From the NCBI GenBank assembly GCA_017303835.1, contig JAFLBI010000001.1:2666001-2730000 (forward strand): 64,000 nucleotides of DNA, written 5' to 3'. The DNA comes from Chitinophagales bacterium. Lineage in GTDB: Bacteria > Bacteroidota > Bacteroidia > Chitinophagales > Chitinophagaceae. The notes beneath the pieces are model-generated. The model was not told the origin of the DNA and made no database searches. It was given only the letters and a program-made list of their open reading frames with translations. The translations under genes were made by a program, and so were the position numbers. Below, in pieces: positions 17,313 to 26,453 of the stretch (positions are counted from its first letter, which is position 1; every line of letters begins with the position of its first letter).

Positions 17313-17883
17313 ATGCTTGGCGATTAAATTTTTTTTTCAAAATAGCCCTCAGCGCTTCCCGGGCTTTAAACAAGTTGGATTTAGATGTACCAATAGAAAT
17401 CCCCAGCATGCTTCCTATTTCCTCATGTGTATGACCTTCAATCACAAACAGGTTGAATACGGTTCTGTACATCGGCGATAATTCCCGCACTGCTTCGATG
17501 ATTTCTTTGTAACTCAGCTGGTCAAGTGCATCAGCAGTCTTATCTGCACGATCAACCAGCTCCAACTCTGTAAACTGACTTGCAGGCGGATGCTTTTTAC
17601 GTAGCCAGTCGATGCAATTATTGATCAAAACCCGTTTAAACCAGCCTTTGAAGGAGGCTTCGCTTAAGCCGTACAAACTTGCATCATACAGATGGATATT
17701 CTTATAAACCTTGATGAAACCTTCGCTCACCAATTCTTCCAGGTCCTGCTGATTGGATGCGTAACGGTAGCAAATATTCACGGCATACACTTTCAGCCAT
17801 TCATAAAATCGCTGTTGTGCCTTCCGGTTATTGCTTTTGCAACCTTCCAGCAGTTCGTGTATTTCTTGTAAGCTCAGCTCCAA
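17305..17883 (-). CDS. ECF-type RNA polymerase sigma factor
   Basis: A 192-aa sigma-70 family factor. Region 2 is visible at about 20-95 (Y-R-Y-A-S-N-Q-Q-D-L-E-E-L-V-S-E-G-F and F-K-G-W-F-K-R-V-L-I-N-N), and region 4 at about 125-185 (L-S-P-M-Y-R-T-V-F-N-L-F, E-G-H-T-H-E-E-I, G-T-S-K-S-N-L-F-K-A-R). It is the first gene of a minus-strand block whose next seven genes encode exported proteins, so it probably drives an envelope or redox response. The 88-bp gap to recR contains no clear TAnnTTTG element, so its promoter may be autoregulated by the factor itself. Confidence 0.92.
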   Translation of the reverse strand: MELSLQEIHELLEGCKSNNRKAQQRFYEWLKVYAVNICYRYASNQQDLEELVSEGFIKVYKNIHLYDASLYGLSEASFKGWFKRVLINNCIDWLRKKHPPASQFTELELVDRADKTADALDQLSYKEIIEAVRELSPMYRTVFNLFVIEGHTHEEIGSMLGISIGTSKSNLFKAREALRAILKKKFNRQAYA

Positions 17884-17971
17884 TTTGATTCAGCAGCAGT
17901 TGGTGGTACAGTTAATACGTATTTTGTTAAAGGCTGGTTGCCTTTTGTAAGCTACAACTTAATCAGCAAGC

Positions 17972-18586
17972 TTATTTTACGTACTGCTGCACGGGCAGGC
18001 GGTTGGCAATGCTACGTGCCAGGGTCATTTCATCAGCAAATTCCAGTTCGCCACCAAAAGCAATGCCTCGGGCAATTGTCGTAATCCTGCATGGCAGGTG
18101 TTGAATCTTTTTCTGGATATAATAGATAGTCGTATCGCCCTGAATGGTTGGATTTAAAGCAAAAAGCAATTCTTCTGTACCTTCTTTACTGATCCGGTTC
18201 ACCAAGCTTTCTATGTTCAACTGATCTGGTCCAACTCCATCCAATGGAGAGATAATCCCCCCGAGCACGTGGTAAATACCATTGTATTGCTGGGTGCTTT
18301 CAATAGCAATAACATCGCGTATGTTCTCCACCACACAAATCAGCTTTTGATTACGCATGGTATTGGCACAAGTGGCACAAATATCTCCGTCAGATATATT
18401 GTGGCAGCGATTACAAAAACGGATATCGCGACGCATTTTGGCAATAGTTTCACCAAAATGCTGTACTTCTTCCACCTCAGTTTTCAGCAGATGCAATACC
18501 AGTCTTAAGGCTGTTTTTTTACCAATACCCGGCAGTTTGGCAAACTCGGCTACGGCATTTTCCAGAAGGGTGGAGGGTAATTGCAT
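17972..18586 (-). CDS. recR: Recombination protein RecR
   Basis: A 204-aa protein of recombinational repair, loading RecA with RecO. It shows the helix-hairpin-helix (L-P-G-I-G-K-K-T-A-L-R), the zinc finger C-x2-C-x8-C-x2-C (F-C-N-R-C...I-C-A-T-C), and the Toprim domain with V-V-E-N and G-V-G-P-D-Q-L-N-I. Length is as expected. A -7-like element (TATCTTCG, one mismatch) lies only a few bases upstream of the ATG. Confidence 0.96.
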   Translation of the reverse strand: MQLPSTLLENAVAEFAKLPGIGKKTALRLVLHLLKTEVEEVQHFGETIAKMRRDIRFCNRCHNISDGDICATCANTMRNQKLICVVENIRDVIAIESTQQYNGIYHVLGGIISPLDGVGPDQLNIESLVNRISKEGTEELLFALNPTIQGDTTIYYIQKKIQHLPCRITTIARGIAFGGELEFADEMTLARSIANRLPVQQYVK

Positions 18587-18639
18587 GCCGCGAAGATATT
18601 ATGATGGTTGCTGAATGAAAAGGGAATACAGAAATGTTT

Positions 18640-20076
18640 TTACTCATTGCTGAGTGAGAGATCCACTTCGTTATCCCAATTGGGCCTTACTGCTAATCGC
18701 TTTGCAAGCTGTATCACGATTTCAGGTTGTTGTTTGGTTCGGTAGTTGCCACTATCCCAAACACCATTTTGGTTGCGGTCAGAAAGTATCCGCAGCTCGT
18801 ATTCTCCGGGTTTGTAGAGTTTGCGAACCAATTCTTTGCTGCGCATGGGTATTGCCTCAACGATTTTATCGTTTTGAACAAATTGAAGAACCGGGTTTGT
18901 ATTCAGATCGAGATTGGTGATTCGAAGACGGATGGCGCCATATTCACTTTCTTTTTTAGTTCTAAAGCGGATAGTATCTGTCTTGGCTAAAGTATTACCC
19001 AAACTGTCTTTTAGCGCTTCCTTGGTGATAAGTAAGATCATCTGCTGATCTGTCTTCCAGGGATATTTCAGCGTGATGCTGCTTTTATTGCTATCGAGCT
19101 GTAGTTGATACCCTGTGTAGGATTTGAATAATGTATCCGTCAGGCGAATACCATTGGTATCCATAGATACGATGCGCTTACTGAGATTAATCTGCATGTT
19201 GCTCAATACATCTTGTGCTCCATTTTCCAGATTAGGCAGTGTGCGGATATAAGGACTTGGCTTTCTTTCTGTGTTATTGCCCTTTGCGGCTGGTTCTGCA
19301 GCATTAGCAGCAGGTTTGGGTTTTTCTTTGCGCTTGGTTTCTTCAAACGCATACAGGTTAACTGGCTTGGTGCCTGTACTTAGAATATCTACCGGTTCTG
19401 GCAGAAAGGCAAACATTTTGGTACTGTCGTCATATTTTTTACCATAATCATTAGGTAGTACAAATACATTGAATCTACCTGATGGCAGGTAGCGAAACGT
19501 AAATTCCCCTTTACCGTTGATCTTGGAATAGTAGAGTGGGCGCTCTTTTACAACAGCCGTATCATTCAGGTTACGATGCAGCACCACAATCAATGTGCTG
19601 TCTATTTTACCTGTTTCGGCAAGTTTCACTTTTCCGCTAAATGTATTATCGTCTAATACTCTACCCGTGGTGAATGCATAGGTAAAGCCTCTGGCCGGAT
19701 TACCCTCATTCACATCCACAATCGCATTCCCGAAATTGAATGCATATGTGGTATTTGGTTGCAAACTGTCTTTGAGTCTTATATAGACATTACGCAAGCG
19801 ATAATCTACTATCGGCTGTGTTTTAGGGTTTGGCGATACAATCAAGTTTTCGTTCAGTTGCTTGATGTCTACAAACTCATCAAAAGTGAGGGTGATGCGG
19901 TCAGTAGTAACACCAGTAGCAGAGTCTTTTGGTACAGCCATCACTAACTTTGGGGCTATGGAATCTCTCGGTCCGCCACCGGGAGGAATGATATTGGCAC
20001 AACTGCTGAATAGTAATAAACAGATGCTTGTGCAAATAATCTGTGTCAATCCTAGCTGAAATATTCTCTGATACAT
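18640..20076 (-). CDS. Lipoprotein with N-terminal Ig-like domain
   Basis: A 478-aa lipoprotein (lipobox L-L-F-S-S-C, then A-N-I-I-P-P-G-G-G-P-R-D). The segment D-S-I-A-P-K-L-V-M-A-V-P-K-D-S-A-T-G-V...I-T-L-T-F-D-E-F-V-D matches the bacterial Ig-like (Big_5) domain that opens many Bacteroidota surface lipoproteins. A middle part is rich in Lys/Pro/Ala (about 250-275, flexible), followed by a second strand-rich region. The Cys-A-x-x-x-P-P-G-G-G-P-R-D start is common in this group. Function unknown; probably an envelope structural protein. Confidence 0.82.
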   Translation of the reverse strand: MYQRIFQLGLTQIICTSICLLLFSSCANIIPPGGGPRDSIAPKLVMAVPKDSATGVTTDRITLTFDEFVDIKQLNENLIVSPNPKTQPIVDYRLRNVYIRLKDSLQPNTTYAFNFGNAIVDVNEGNPARGFTYAFTTGRVLDDNTFSGKVKLAETGKIDSTLIVVLHRNLNDTAVVKERPLYYSKINGKGEFTFRYLPSGRFNVFVLPNDYGKKYDDSTKMFAFLPEPVDILSTGTKPVNLYAFEETKRKEKPKPAANAAEPAAKGNNTERKPSPYIRTLPNLENGAQDVLSNMQINLSKRIVSMDTNGIRLTDTLFKSYTGYQLQLDSNKSSITLKYPWKTDQQMILLITKEALKDSLGNTLAKTDTIRFRTKKESEYGAIRLRITNLDLNTNPVLQFVQNDKIVEAIPMRSKELVRKLYKPGEYELRILSDRNQNGVWDSGNYRTKQQPEIVIQLAKRLAVRPNWDNEVDLSLSNE

Positions 20077-20129
20077 GCGTGTGCAAACTTAGTGTGTTTC
20101 ACCAGCAAGCCTGTGAAATTGTTCTTAAA

Positions 20130-23100
20130 TCAATCTGTTTCTGCATCCGGCTCTTGAGCATCATGCAGGGCAATTGCCAGTTCATTGGTCTTTACGAAAT
20201 TGCACCAATCGCAATCCTTCTTGCCGCAACCTGTGTAAAACTCCCTTGCCTGAATCTTATTCCAAACTGTTACAATCTGCTCACTAACAGTGGTGGTATC
20301 TTCAGGGGTAATCACCACTTTGGCTTTTTGGTATTGCTTTTTCTTATCAGGTTCAATAAAATCGAACTCCGTACTCACCACCTGCCAGTCCTTCTGCTGG
20401 TAATTATCTACCAATAATTTATAGAACACCGCCTGGCGCCAGTAATCGCCGCCGTTTGGATCTTTATCGTGAGGTGGCTTGAGTTTGTTTTTTGCTTTAT
20501 CAATATCTCCGGTTTTATAATCAACCACATTCACTTGCTTACCGTTGAATTCCAGCTTATCCAACTTGCCCTTGATGGGCACGCCCTTCACCACTACATT
20601 ACGAATGCTTCTTTCCACAGCAACTATCTTGTTCCATTGGTTGATATAGGTGTCGTAATAGTTACTCAATACCTCGTGGCCATATTCGATACGACGATCA
20701 AATTGCTCTTTGGTGAAATTTTCACGATGGCGATGCATATACCAATCAAAGCCTTCGATGAATGCTGCTTTATCTGCAAATACATTGTTGTGCTGCTGCA
20801 TATTTTCAAACAGCTTTTGCAATGCGTGGTGTACTGCCGAGCCAAATTCTGTGGCTTCTGATTTACCGGATGGAACACGAACGAGATTATTGAAATAGAA
20901 GTTAAGTGGGCACTTCAAATAGTTATTCAGTGCCGTTACGTTCATGACAAACTTATCCAGCAATGGTGCCACAAATGCTTCTTCTGCTGCGCTGATTTCC
21001 GGTCTGGCTTGTTCCATAAACTGCAATGCGCGGAAAGTGTCCAATGTTGCAGTTGGTAATACAATTGTTTCAGGCGTATACCCATGTTGATCCTGTAGCT
21101 CGGCAACAAACATACTTGGTTCAATCTCTTTGCCTTCTGTATTGAATCTGCTGAATGATAAAGTCAGGCTCTGCTCTGCCCTTGTTAATGCAACATAAAA
21201 TAAACGTCGAAGTTCTTCTGCATCTGCCTGAGCAGAGCTCACGCTTGTGCCTAATAATGTATCCGGAAGTCTGAACCCGCTTCCTGGTTTTTTCTTTTTC
21301 TCCCAAGCGCCTGCATTACAACCCGCAAAGAATACATATTGAAATTCAAGTCCTTTAGAGCCATGTGCTGTTAAGAGATTCACGCCACTGTCATTGCCAT
21401 TAATTTGTACCAATGGTAATGGGAGGTCTTCTTCTTCCATTAATTCCAAGATGCTCACCAATTGAGCCAGCGAAAGCATTGGGTTCCTACGGGTTTCTTC
21501 TTTGATAAAGTCAAATAAACCCGTCAGTATGCGTAACAACCAATGCTTTTCAGCATGCTGCATGATGTGTTTCAAAACACCTGTTTGCTGAATCACTAAC
21601 TCGAACAACTGTTGTAAAGTATTATTCGGTACAGCGGCAATCAGGTTTTCCAACACAGCACTGGCTTGTTTGAGTGCGGGGTCAAGGGCCTGACTGAAAA
21701 GATCTTTAGCCGGCTGTTGTGCTTTGGTGTAAAGTAGTTCGCGTAATGAGGTTTTTTGATCACTGAACTGCTTAGCAGCCACTTCCACAGATAGTCTGGC
21801 AATATCCATGGGCTTGGCTTTGAACCATTCGAAATGCAGGATTTCAAATAACATTTCATCGCCTCCATAAGGTGTATCGTGCTCTGCAGCCAGAAATTGC
21901 AGCATCAATACCAGTTGCCTGCCGAGTGGTTGCTCAAGTATGTTGACGTTTCTTTTACTGTAAAATGGTATTTGCTTTAGCCTGAAGTATCGAGCCAGCT
22001 CCTCGCCATATTTATTTTCTTTGTAAATGACTGCAATCTTACCAGGTGCAATGCCTTGCTGTAGTAATTGTTCAATGGCTTGAGTAATGCCCATCATCTC
22101 TTCATGCTGGTTGTTGTATAATACCAGCTTTGGCGTATGGGTTAGGTGATTGATCTTGGTATTAGCAGATGCTAATTCCTTGCTCAATCCCGGCATTTGT
22201 TTCACCAATCGCTCCTCATTTTTATCAATGATGGTTTTGGAGGCATCCAGAATCGGCTGCGTAGAACGATAGTTCTGCGTTAGCACCACGGTCAATAAAT
22301 CTTTCTGGTATTGCTGCGCGAAGGAGAGCATATTGGCCACGTTGGCACCCTGAAAGCGATAGATACTCTGATCATCATCACCTACCACAAACACATTTGG
22401 TGCATCCCAGAAACTGATCAATAACTGTACTAACTTGTTTTGTGTGCCACTAGTATCCTGATATTCATCCACCAGTATATACTGGAATTGCTCTTGATAT
22501 CGTGAAAGCAAACTGCTGTTCGTTTCAAAAGCACGAATCACCCAGTTAATCATGTCGTCAAAATCATAGCGATTTCGCCTGCGCATCAGTTCCTGAAAGC
22601 GATCAAATTCTTTCACTGCAGCACGAAGCTTTTCCATGCGCTCTTTTTCTTCATTGATCTTGTCTTCTTTCAGGTCACCAGCTTGTTTGTCCCGATACTT
22701 TTTCTTGTAAACAAATTCATCTCTATTCGGTAGATCATTGATGTAAGCATCAATTGCTGTTTCAATTTGCTGACTGCTCCAGCCCTCACGTTTCATGGTG
22801 CTGAATAAGTTCTGCAAGTGGCCAATCTCATAGTAGACGTCGCCCCTGTATCTTTTGAGCGGGTGATTTTTGGGGAAAGCATTGATCAGTTCTTTGAAGA
22901 GGGCAATTCTTTCCAGATCAGAAATAGGGTCAAGAGTGTTCTTTTCAAAAAGCGAAAGATTCTCCTGAATGATATCATTACAAAAAGCATGGAAAGTGTA
23001 AATGTTCACTTTGTATGCGTCGGGCCCGATGAATTGTTGCAGACGTTTGCGCATGGCTACCACACCGGCATCGGTATAGGTAAGGCAAAGAATATTTTCC

Positions 23101-23282
23101 GGTAATGCATCTGTTTCCAGCAAAATTTTACCAATTCTCGCCGAAAGAATCTGTGTTTTACCGGTGCCGGGGCCTGCAATCACCATTACTGGCCCCTCAA
23201 TGGTATCTACTGCTTTCTGCTGTTGTGGGTTTAAACCCGCATAAATGGAACGAAAATTTGCTTCTTGTTCTGCCCTTGTCAT
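20130..23282 (-). CDS. UvrD/PcrA-like helicase with PD-(D/E)XK nuclease domain
   Basis: A 1050-aa superfamily 1 helicase: Walker A A-G-P-G-T-G-K-T (about 36-43), Walker B V-D-E-Y-Q-D-T, G-D-D-D-Q-S-I-Y-R-F-Q-G-A, N-Y-R-S-T, G-L-E-F and V-A-L-T-R-A. The C-terminal part (about 770-1040) is a RecB-like nuclease: L-K-C-P-x-x-F-Y-F, then V-V-D-Y-K-T-G (catalytic Asp/Lys), then C-G-K-K-D-C-D-W-C, which may bind an iron-sulfur cluster with the LKCP Cys. The likely role is double-strand break processing, as in AddB/AdnAB (inference). The start at 23282 is supported by a perfect -7 element (TAGCTTTG) 6 nt upstream; an earlier start at 23306 would lie upstream of that element. Confidence 0.9.
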   Translation of the reverse strand: MTRAEQEANFRSIYAGLNPQQQKAVDTIEGPVMVIAGPGTGKTQILSARIGKILLETDALPENILCLTYTDAGVVAMRKRLQQFIGPDAYKVNIYTFHAFCNDIIQENLSLFEKNTLDPISDLERIALFKELINAFPKNHPLKRYRGDVYYEIGHLQNLFSTMKREGWSSQQIETAIDAYINDLPNRDEFVYKKKYRDKQAGDLKEDKINEEKERMEKLRAAVKEFDRFQELMRRRNRYDFDDMINWVIRAFETNSSLLSRYQEQFQYILVDEYQDTSGTQNKLVQLLISFWDAPNVFVVGDDDQSIYRFQGANVANMLSFAQQYQKDLLTVVLTQNYRSTQPILDASKTIIDKNEERLVKQMPGLSKELASANTKINHLTHTPKLVLYNNQHEEMMGITQAIEQLLQQGIAPGKIAVIYKENKYGEELARYFRLKQIPFYSKRNVNILEQPLGRQLVLMLQFLAAEHDTPYGGDEMLFEILHFEWFKAKPMDIARLSVEVAAKQFSDQKTSLRELLYTKAQQPAKDLFSQALDPALKQASAVLENLIAAVPNNTLQQLFELVIQQTGVLKHIMQHAEKHWLLRILTGLFDFIKEETRRNPMLSLAQLVSILELMEEEDLPLPLVQINGNDSGVNLLTAHGSKGLEFQYVFFAGCNAGAWEKKKKPGSGFRLPDTLLGTSVSSAQADAEELRRLFYVALTRAEQSLTLSFSRFNTEGKEIEPSMFVAELQDQHGYTPETIVLPTATLDTFRALQFMEQARPEISAAEEAFVAPLLDKFVMNVTALNNYLKCPLNFYFNNLVRVPSGKSEATEFGSAVHHALQKLFENMQQHNNVFADKAAFIEGFDWYMHRHRENFTKEQFDRRIEYGHEVLSNYYDTYINQWNKIVAVERSIRNVVVKGVPIKGKLDKLEFNGKQVNVVDYKTGDIDKAKNKLKPPHDKDPNGGDYWRQAVFYKLLVDNYQQKDWQVVSTEFDFIEPDKKKQYQKAKVVITPEDTTTVSEQIVTVWNKIQAREFYTGCGKKDCDWCNFVKTNELAIALHDAQEPDAETD

Positions 23283-23287
23283 GCTTT

Positions 23288-23295
23288 CAAAGCTA
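23288..23295 (-). promoter_or_regulatory. -7 element next to the helicase start
   Basis: The minus strand reads TAGCTTTG, a full match to TAnnTTTG, ending 6 nt before ATG at 23282. A transcript would start at or next to the start codon. Confidence 0.5.
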
Positions 23296-23344
23296 CAGTA
23301 TCCCAACCTTTTAATTGCAGATGTGTTGTATAGAAAACATCGCC

Positions 23345-23842
23345 ATGAGCAGGGTTTATTCCATCAAGACAGTTCAGCGTATGCCCATTGATTTGGAGCG
23401 CGCCTGGGACTTTTTCAGCAAGCCGGATAATTTAAAAGACATTACCCCTTCTAATTTGGGTTTCAATATCATTTCCAAGCATCATGGTGAAAGAATGTAT
23501 GCCGGACAAGTGATTGAATACAAAGTGAGCCCTGTATTGGGTATCCCCTTGTATTGGATGACAGAGATAACCCATGTGGCCGATAAGCAATTTTTTGTAG
23601 ATGAGCAGCGATTTGGTCCTTACAGTCTATGGCATCACCAGCACCATTTCAAAGCCATAGAGGGTGGGGTGGAAATGACAGATATTGTGCATTACAAACT
23701 GCCGCTTTTCTTTTTGGGTGATATTGCCAATACAGTTTTTGTGAAAGCCCAGCTGAAAGGCATTTTCACACATCGTTTCAAAGCTGTTCAGGAGCGATTT
23801 GGTGTTTGGCAGGGAGATGTTAATGAAGTCATCTTTGGTTAA
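23345..23842 (+). CDS. SRPBCC family protein
   Basis: A 165-aa START-like (SRPBCC) protein: the start MSRVYSIKTVQRMPIDLERA and W-D-F-F-S-x-P-x-N-L-x-x-I-T-P, and later G-P-Y-S-L-W-H-H-Q-H-H-F, are shared by a common group of Bacteroidota/cyanobacterial ligand-binding proteins. The ligand is unknown. Divergent from the helicase gene. The last 4 bases overlap the convergent porin gene's stop. Confidence 0.85.
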   Translation: MSRVYSIKTVQRMPIDLERAWDFFSKPDNLKDITPSNLGFNIISKHHGERMYAGQVIEYKVSPVLGIPLYWMTEITHVADKQFFVDEQRFGPYSLWHHQHHFKAIEGGVEMTDIVHYKLPLFFLGDIANTVFVKAQLKGIFTHRFKAVQERFGVWQGDVNEVIFG

Positions 23843-24888
23843 CGTGCCAGTATCAGCGCAAAAGCTAGATTGCTGTTGCGATTACTGCTGTTAACATCCT
23901 TCAGGAAAATTGCATTTTGGTCGTTGAAGTGCTTCCACTCTCCACGCAGTGTTAAGTAATGATTCACTTTGTAGTCGGCATTCAAACTGTAGCCGCTCGT
24001 TTGTAGTTTACCGTAACCAAGTGCATCTTTAGTGTCTGCAAAGTATTCATAGCGCGTTGCCAACAACCATTTGGAGTTGAGTTGATAGCGCATGATGGCT
24101 ACCGGTGTTATCCAGCTGCGCTGGTGATTGCTGTAATGGTCTACACCCAGATCCAAGCCAAGAATCCAACTCAAGGTATTGGTAGTATGCATCCAGTACC
24201 AGTTATGATATTGCCTGAAAGTGCGATAATTACTTAAGCCCATTCTGCCAAAGAAATTGCTGTAATTAAAAAGATTCTTCCCTTTTGTATAACTGATTTG
24301 AAAAGCGGGTGTTAATGCTGCATTCGCTGAGGGTTGTTGCACATTCTGCCAACCGCGAACCAGTAGCGCAGTTAGTTGCCATGCACCGTTTACACTGATG
24401 TAGCCAAGTTTGATGCCCGACTCATAGTAAGGTGAATTTTCTGCAACCCTGCTGCGCGTGAGTGTCCAGCAATTGAGCCCTTCTGCACTTTCAAAGCCAA
24501 TATGCGAGGCAAATACGCCTGCATCCAACCATAGATTCGATTGCTTACTGAGTTTGATACCGGCATTCAGCTCATATATGTGTTGCCAGAAATTTGCTTC
24601 GGCAGCCAGATTGTATTTGCTATAATCTCCTGCCATCAATGCCAGATTGCTTCGGAAATTATTCGATTGATATGTGCCTTTTACAAAAAAGAGATTCAAT
24701 GCTGGCGTAGCTGTTTGCTTGTGGTTATATGTGAAGGGAGGTCTTTCTTTGTTGAATGGCTGATTGAAGTCGTGGTTGTAGTAAAAGCCTGCATACGCAT
24801 CCCAGCTAAACTTTGGTTTTGTGGAATCTATTTGAGCGCTTATAGTAAAAGCGTTGATGCAGCATAATATGGTTAAAACAAAGCGCAT
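23839..24888 (-). CDS. Outer-membrane porin (OmpL-like bbp2 type)
   Basis: A 349-aa exported barrel: signal peptide (ends F-T-I-S-A-Q), then a strand-rich chain. D-A-Y-A-G-F-Y-Y-N-H-D-F-N and R-x-x-L-A-L-M-A-G-D-Y are typical of the putative beta-barrel porin-2 family. The chain ends A-L-I-L-A-R, not the usual terminal Phe. Substrate unknown. The upstream gene is the GH10-like glycosidase, 29 nt away, separated by a hairpin whose T-run touches the start codon; the two may act on the same glycan (inference). Confidence 0.82.
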   Translation of the reverse strand: MRFVLTILCCINAFTISAQIDSTKPKFSWDAYAGFYYNHDFNQPFNKERPPFTYNHKQTATPALNLFFVKGTYQSNNFRSNLALMAGDYSKYNLAAEANFWQHIYELNAGIKLSKQSNLWLDAGVFASHIGFESAEGLNCWTLTRSRVAENSPYYESGIKLGYISVNGAWQLTALLVRGWQNVQQPSANAALTPAFQISYTKGKNLFNYSNFFGRMGLSNYRTFRQYHNWYWMHTTNTLSWILGLDLGVDHYSNHQRSWITPVAIMRYQLNSKWLLATRYEYFADTKDALGYGKLQTSGYSLNADYKVNHYLTLRGEWKHFNDQNAIFLKDVNSSNRNSNLAFALILAR

Positions 24889-24892
24889 AAAA

Positions 24893-24912
24893 AAGAGGAG
24901 TTGCCTCCTCTT
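24893..24912 (-). terminator. Hairpin directly abutting the porin start
   Basis: On the minus strand AAGAGGAG, loop GCAA, CTCCTCTT is followed by TTTT and immediately by ATG. An 8-bp perfect stem plus T-run has the form of a terminator, yet it lies 6 nt after the glycosidase stop and 0 nt before the porin start. The 5' arm holds an AGGAGG Shine-Dalgarno-like sequence. Confidence 0.7.
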
Positions 24913-24917
24913 GATAC

Positions 24918-26378
24918 TTAGTTCAGTTCAATCAGGTTACTCATATTGTTATTCTTATCCACTGCTGCCACAAAGAGTGTGTGACCGTTTTGTCTGTGGT
25001 GGCTTACCTGGATATCTGTTTTCCCCGTTTGCATGATCCATTGCACAATCACAGGATTGCCACCTTTTACACCTTTATCAGAAAGTAGCACATATTGCTT
25101 AATCTGTTCTTTGCCGTCATAGATTAGGGTGTATTGGTCCGTATCTCTTTTTCTGGCACTAGGTGGTGCGGGTTTCACATCATCCAACCATGGCATGGTT
25201 GGTACCAATGCAGGTATTGCATAATAGTTATTGCGCAGACTATCATTCCAGCCATTCGGATTTTTTACAAAACTCTTACTGCTGAAATACACGCTACCCT
25301 GTGTGGTATTGTAATTACGCAGCAAGCGAATTTGTTCCGGTAACTGATCAAGGCTTTTCCATGCGGGAGAAGTTCCGGCGCGATAGATACCCTGGCCAAT
25401 ATACAAATGCTTGCCGTAGGTATGTTTGTTCCACCACTCTAGTAATACATCATAATCTGCTACTTTAAAACCTCTTTCCCAGTACAACTGCGGCACCACA
25501 TAATCCATCCAGCCTTTTTCTAACCAGAGCAGAATATCTGCATAGAGATCGTCGTAGTTAGTCTGACCTGCTTTTGTGGCACTACCCTTGGGATCTTGAT
25601 CCAGATTGCGCCAAACGCCAAACGGACTAATTCCAAACTTTACCCTTGCATTGGTTTGCTTGATGGTTTCATACAATTGCTTGATGATGGTATCACAATT
25701 GCTTCTGCGCCAATCGTCTTTATTCATCCCCTTGCCATAAGCAGCAAAGCTTTTTGCATCAGGAAATTCTTTCCCCGCAATTCGGTAAGGATAGAAATAA
25801 TCATCCATGTGAATGCCATCCAGATCATATCTGCTCACCAGATCCTTAACAACACGGTTTACATGCGCGCGTGCTTCTGGTACACCGGGATCGAAATATC
25901 TTTTATCGCCATAATCCACAAACCATTCCGGATGTACTTTGGTGATATGTGATGGTGCTATTTTGGATTTGTTGATATTGAACACAGCGCGATAAGGATT
26001 CAGCCAAGCATGAAACTCCATACCTCGCTTGTGTGTTTCCTCAATCATAAAAGCCAGTGGATCATAATAGGGTGAAGGTGGTTGTCCCTGAACGCCCGTG
26101 AGATACTCACTCCATGGTTCATATTGTGAGGGATAAAAAGCATCGGCGGCAGGGCGCACCTGAAATACAATGACATTCATGCCATTGCGTTGGTGCATCT
26201 CCAGCATGCGGATATACTCTGCTTTTTGTTCTTCTACAGACAGGCCTTTTTTGCTTGGCCAGTCAATATTTTCTACAGTAGCAACCCAGACACCACGAAA
26301 TTCATAGTTGGGATTTTGCTGTGCGCTTAAGGCTGTCAGTAACAGCGAAAAAAGGGTAGATAGTAACAGCTGCTTCAT
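24918..26378 (-). CDS. GH10-like family glycosyl hydrolase (DUF187/YngK type)
   Basis: A 486-aa exported enzyme (signal peptide ends T-A-L-S-A-Q). It begins with F-R-G-V-W-V-A-T-V-x-N-I-D-W-P-S and shows N-x-x-x-x-Q-V-R-P-A-A-D-A-F-Y-P-S, H-A-W-L-N-P-Y-R and D-G-I-H-M-D-D-Y-F-Y-P, the hallmarks of the DUF187/GHL10 family, which is related to peptidoglycan-stem or polysaccharide hydrolases. The C-terminal 100 residues form an extra beta domain. The conserved Asp residues in H-M-D-D are likely catalytic. Confidence 0.88.
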   Translation of the reverse strand: MKQLLLSTLFSLLLTALSAQQNPNYEFRGVWVATVENIDWPSKKGLSVEEQKAEYIRMLEMHQRNGMNVIVFQVRPAADAFYPSQYEPWSEYLTGVQGQPPSPYYDPLAFMIEETHKRGMEFHAWLNPYRAVFNINKSKIAPSHITKVHPEWFVDYGDKRYFDPGVPEARAHVNRVVKDLVSRYDLDGIHMDDYFYPYRIAGKEFPDAKSFAAYGKGMNKDDWRRSNCDTIIKQLYETIKQTNARVKFGISPFGVWRNLDQDPKGSATKAGQTNYDDLYADILLWLEKGWMDYVVPQLYWERGFKVADYDVLLEWWNKHTYGKHLYIGQGIYRAGTSPAWKSLDQLPEQIRLLRNYNTTQGSVYFSSKSFVKNPNGWNDSLRNNYYAIPALVPTMPWLDDVKPAPPSARKRDTDQYTLIYDGKEQIKQYVLLSDKGVKGGNPVIVQWIMQTGKTDIQVSHHRQNGHTLFVAAVDKNNNMSNLIELN

Positions 26379-26453
26379 CTGTCGAAGATAAGTTAGTCAG
26401 CTGTAAACTGCGTGTATGTGGATGATTCAAGACGATTGTCTCAATAATGCACA

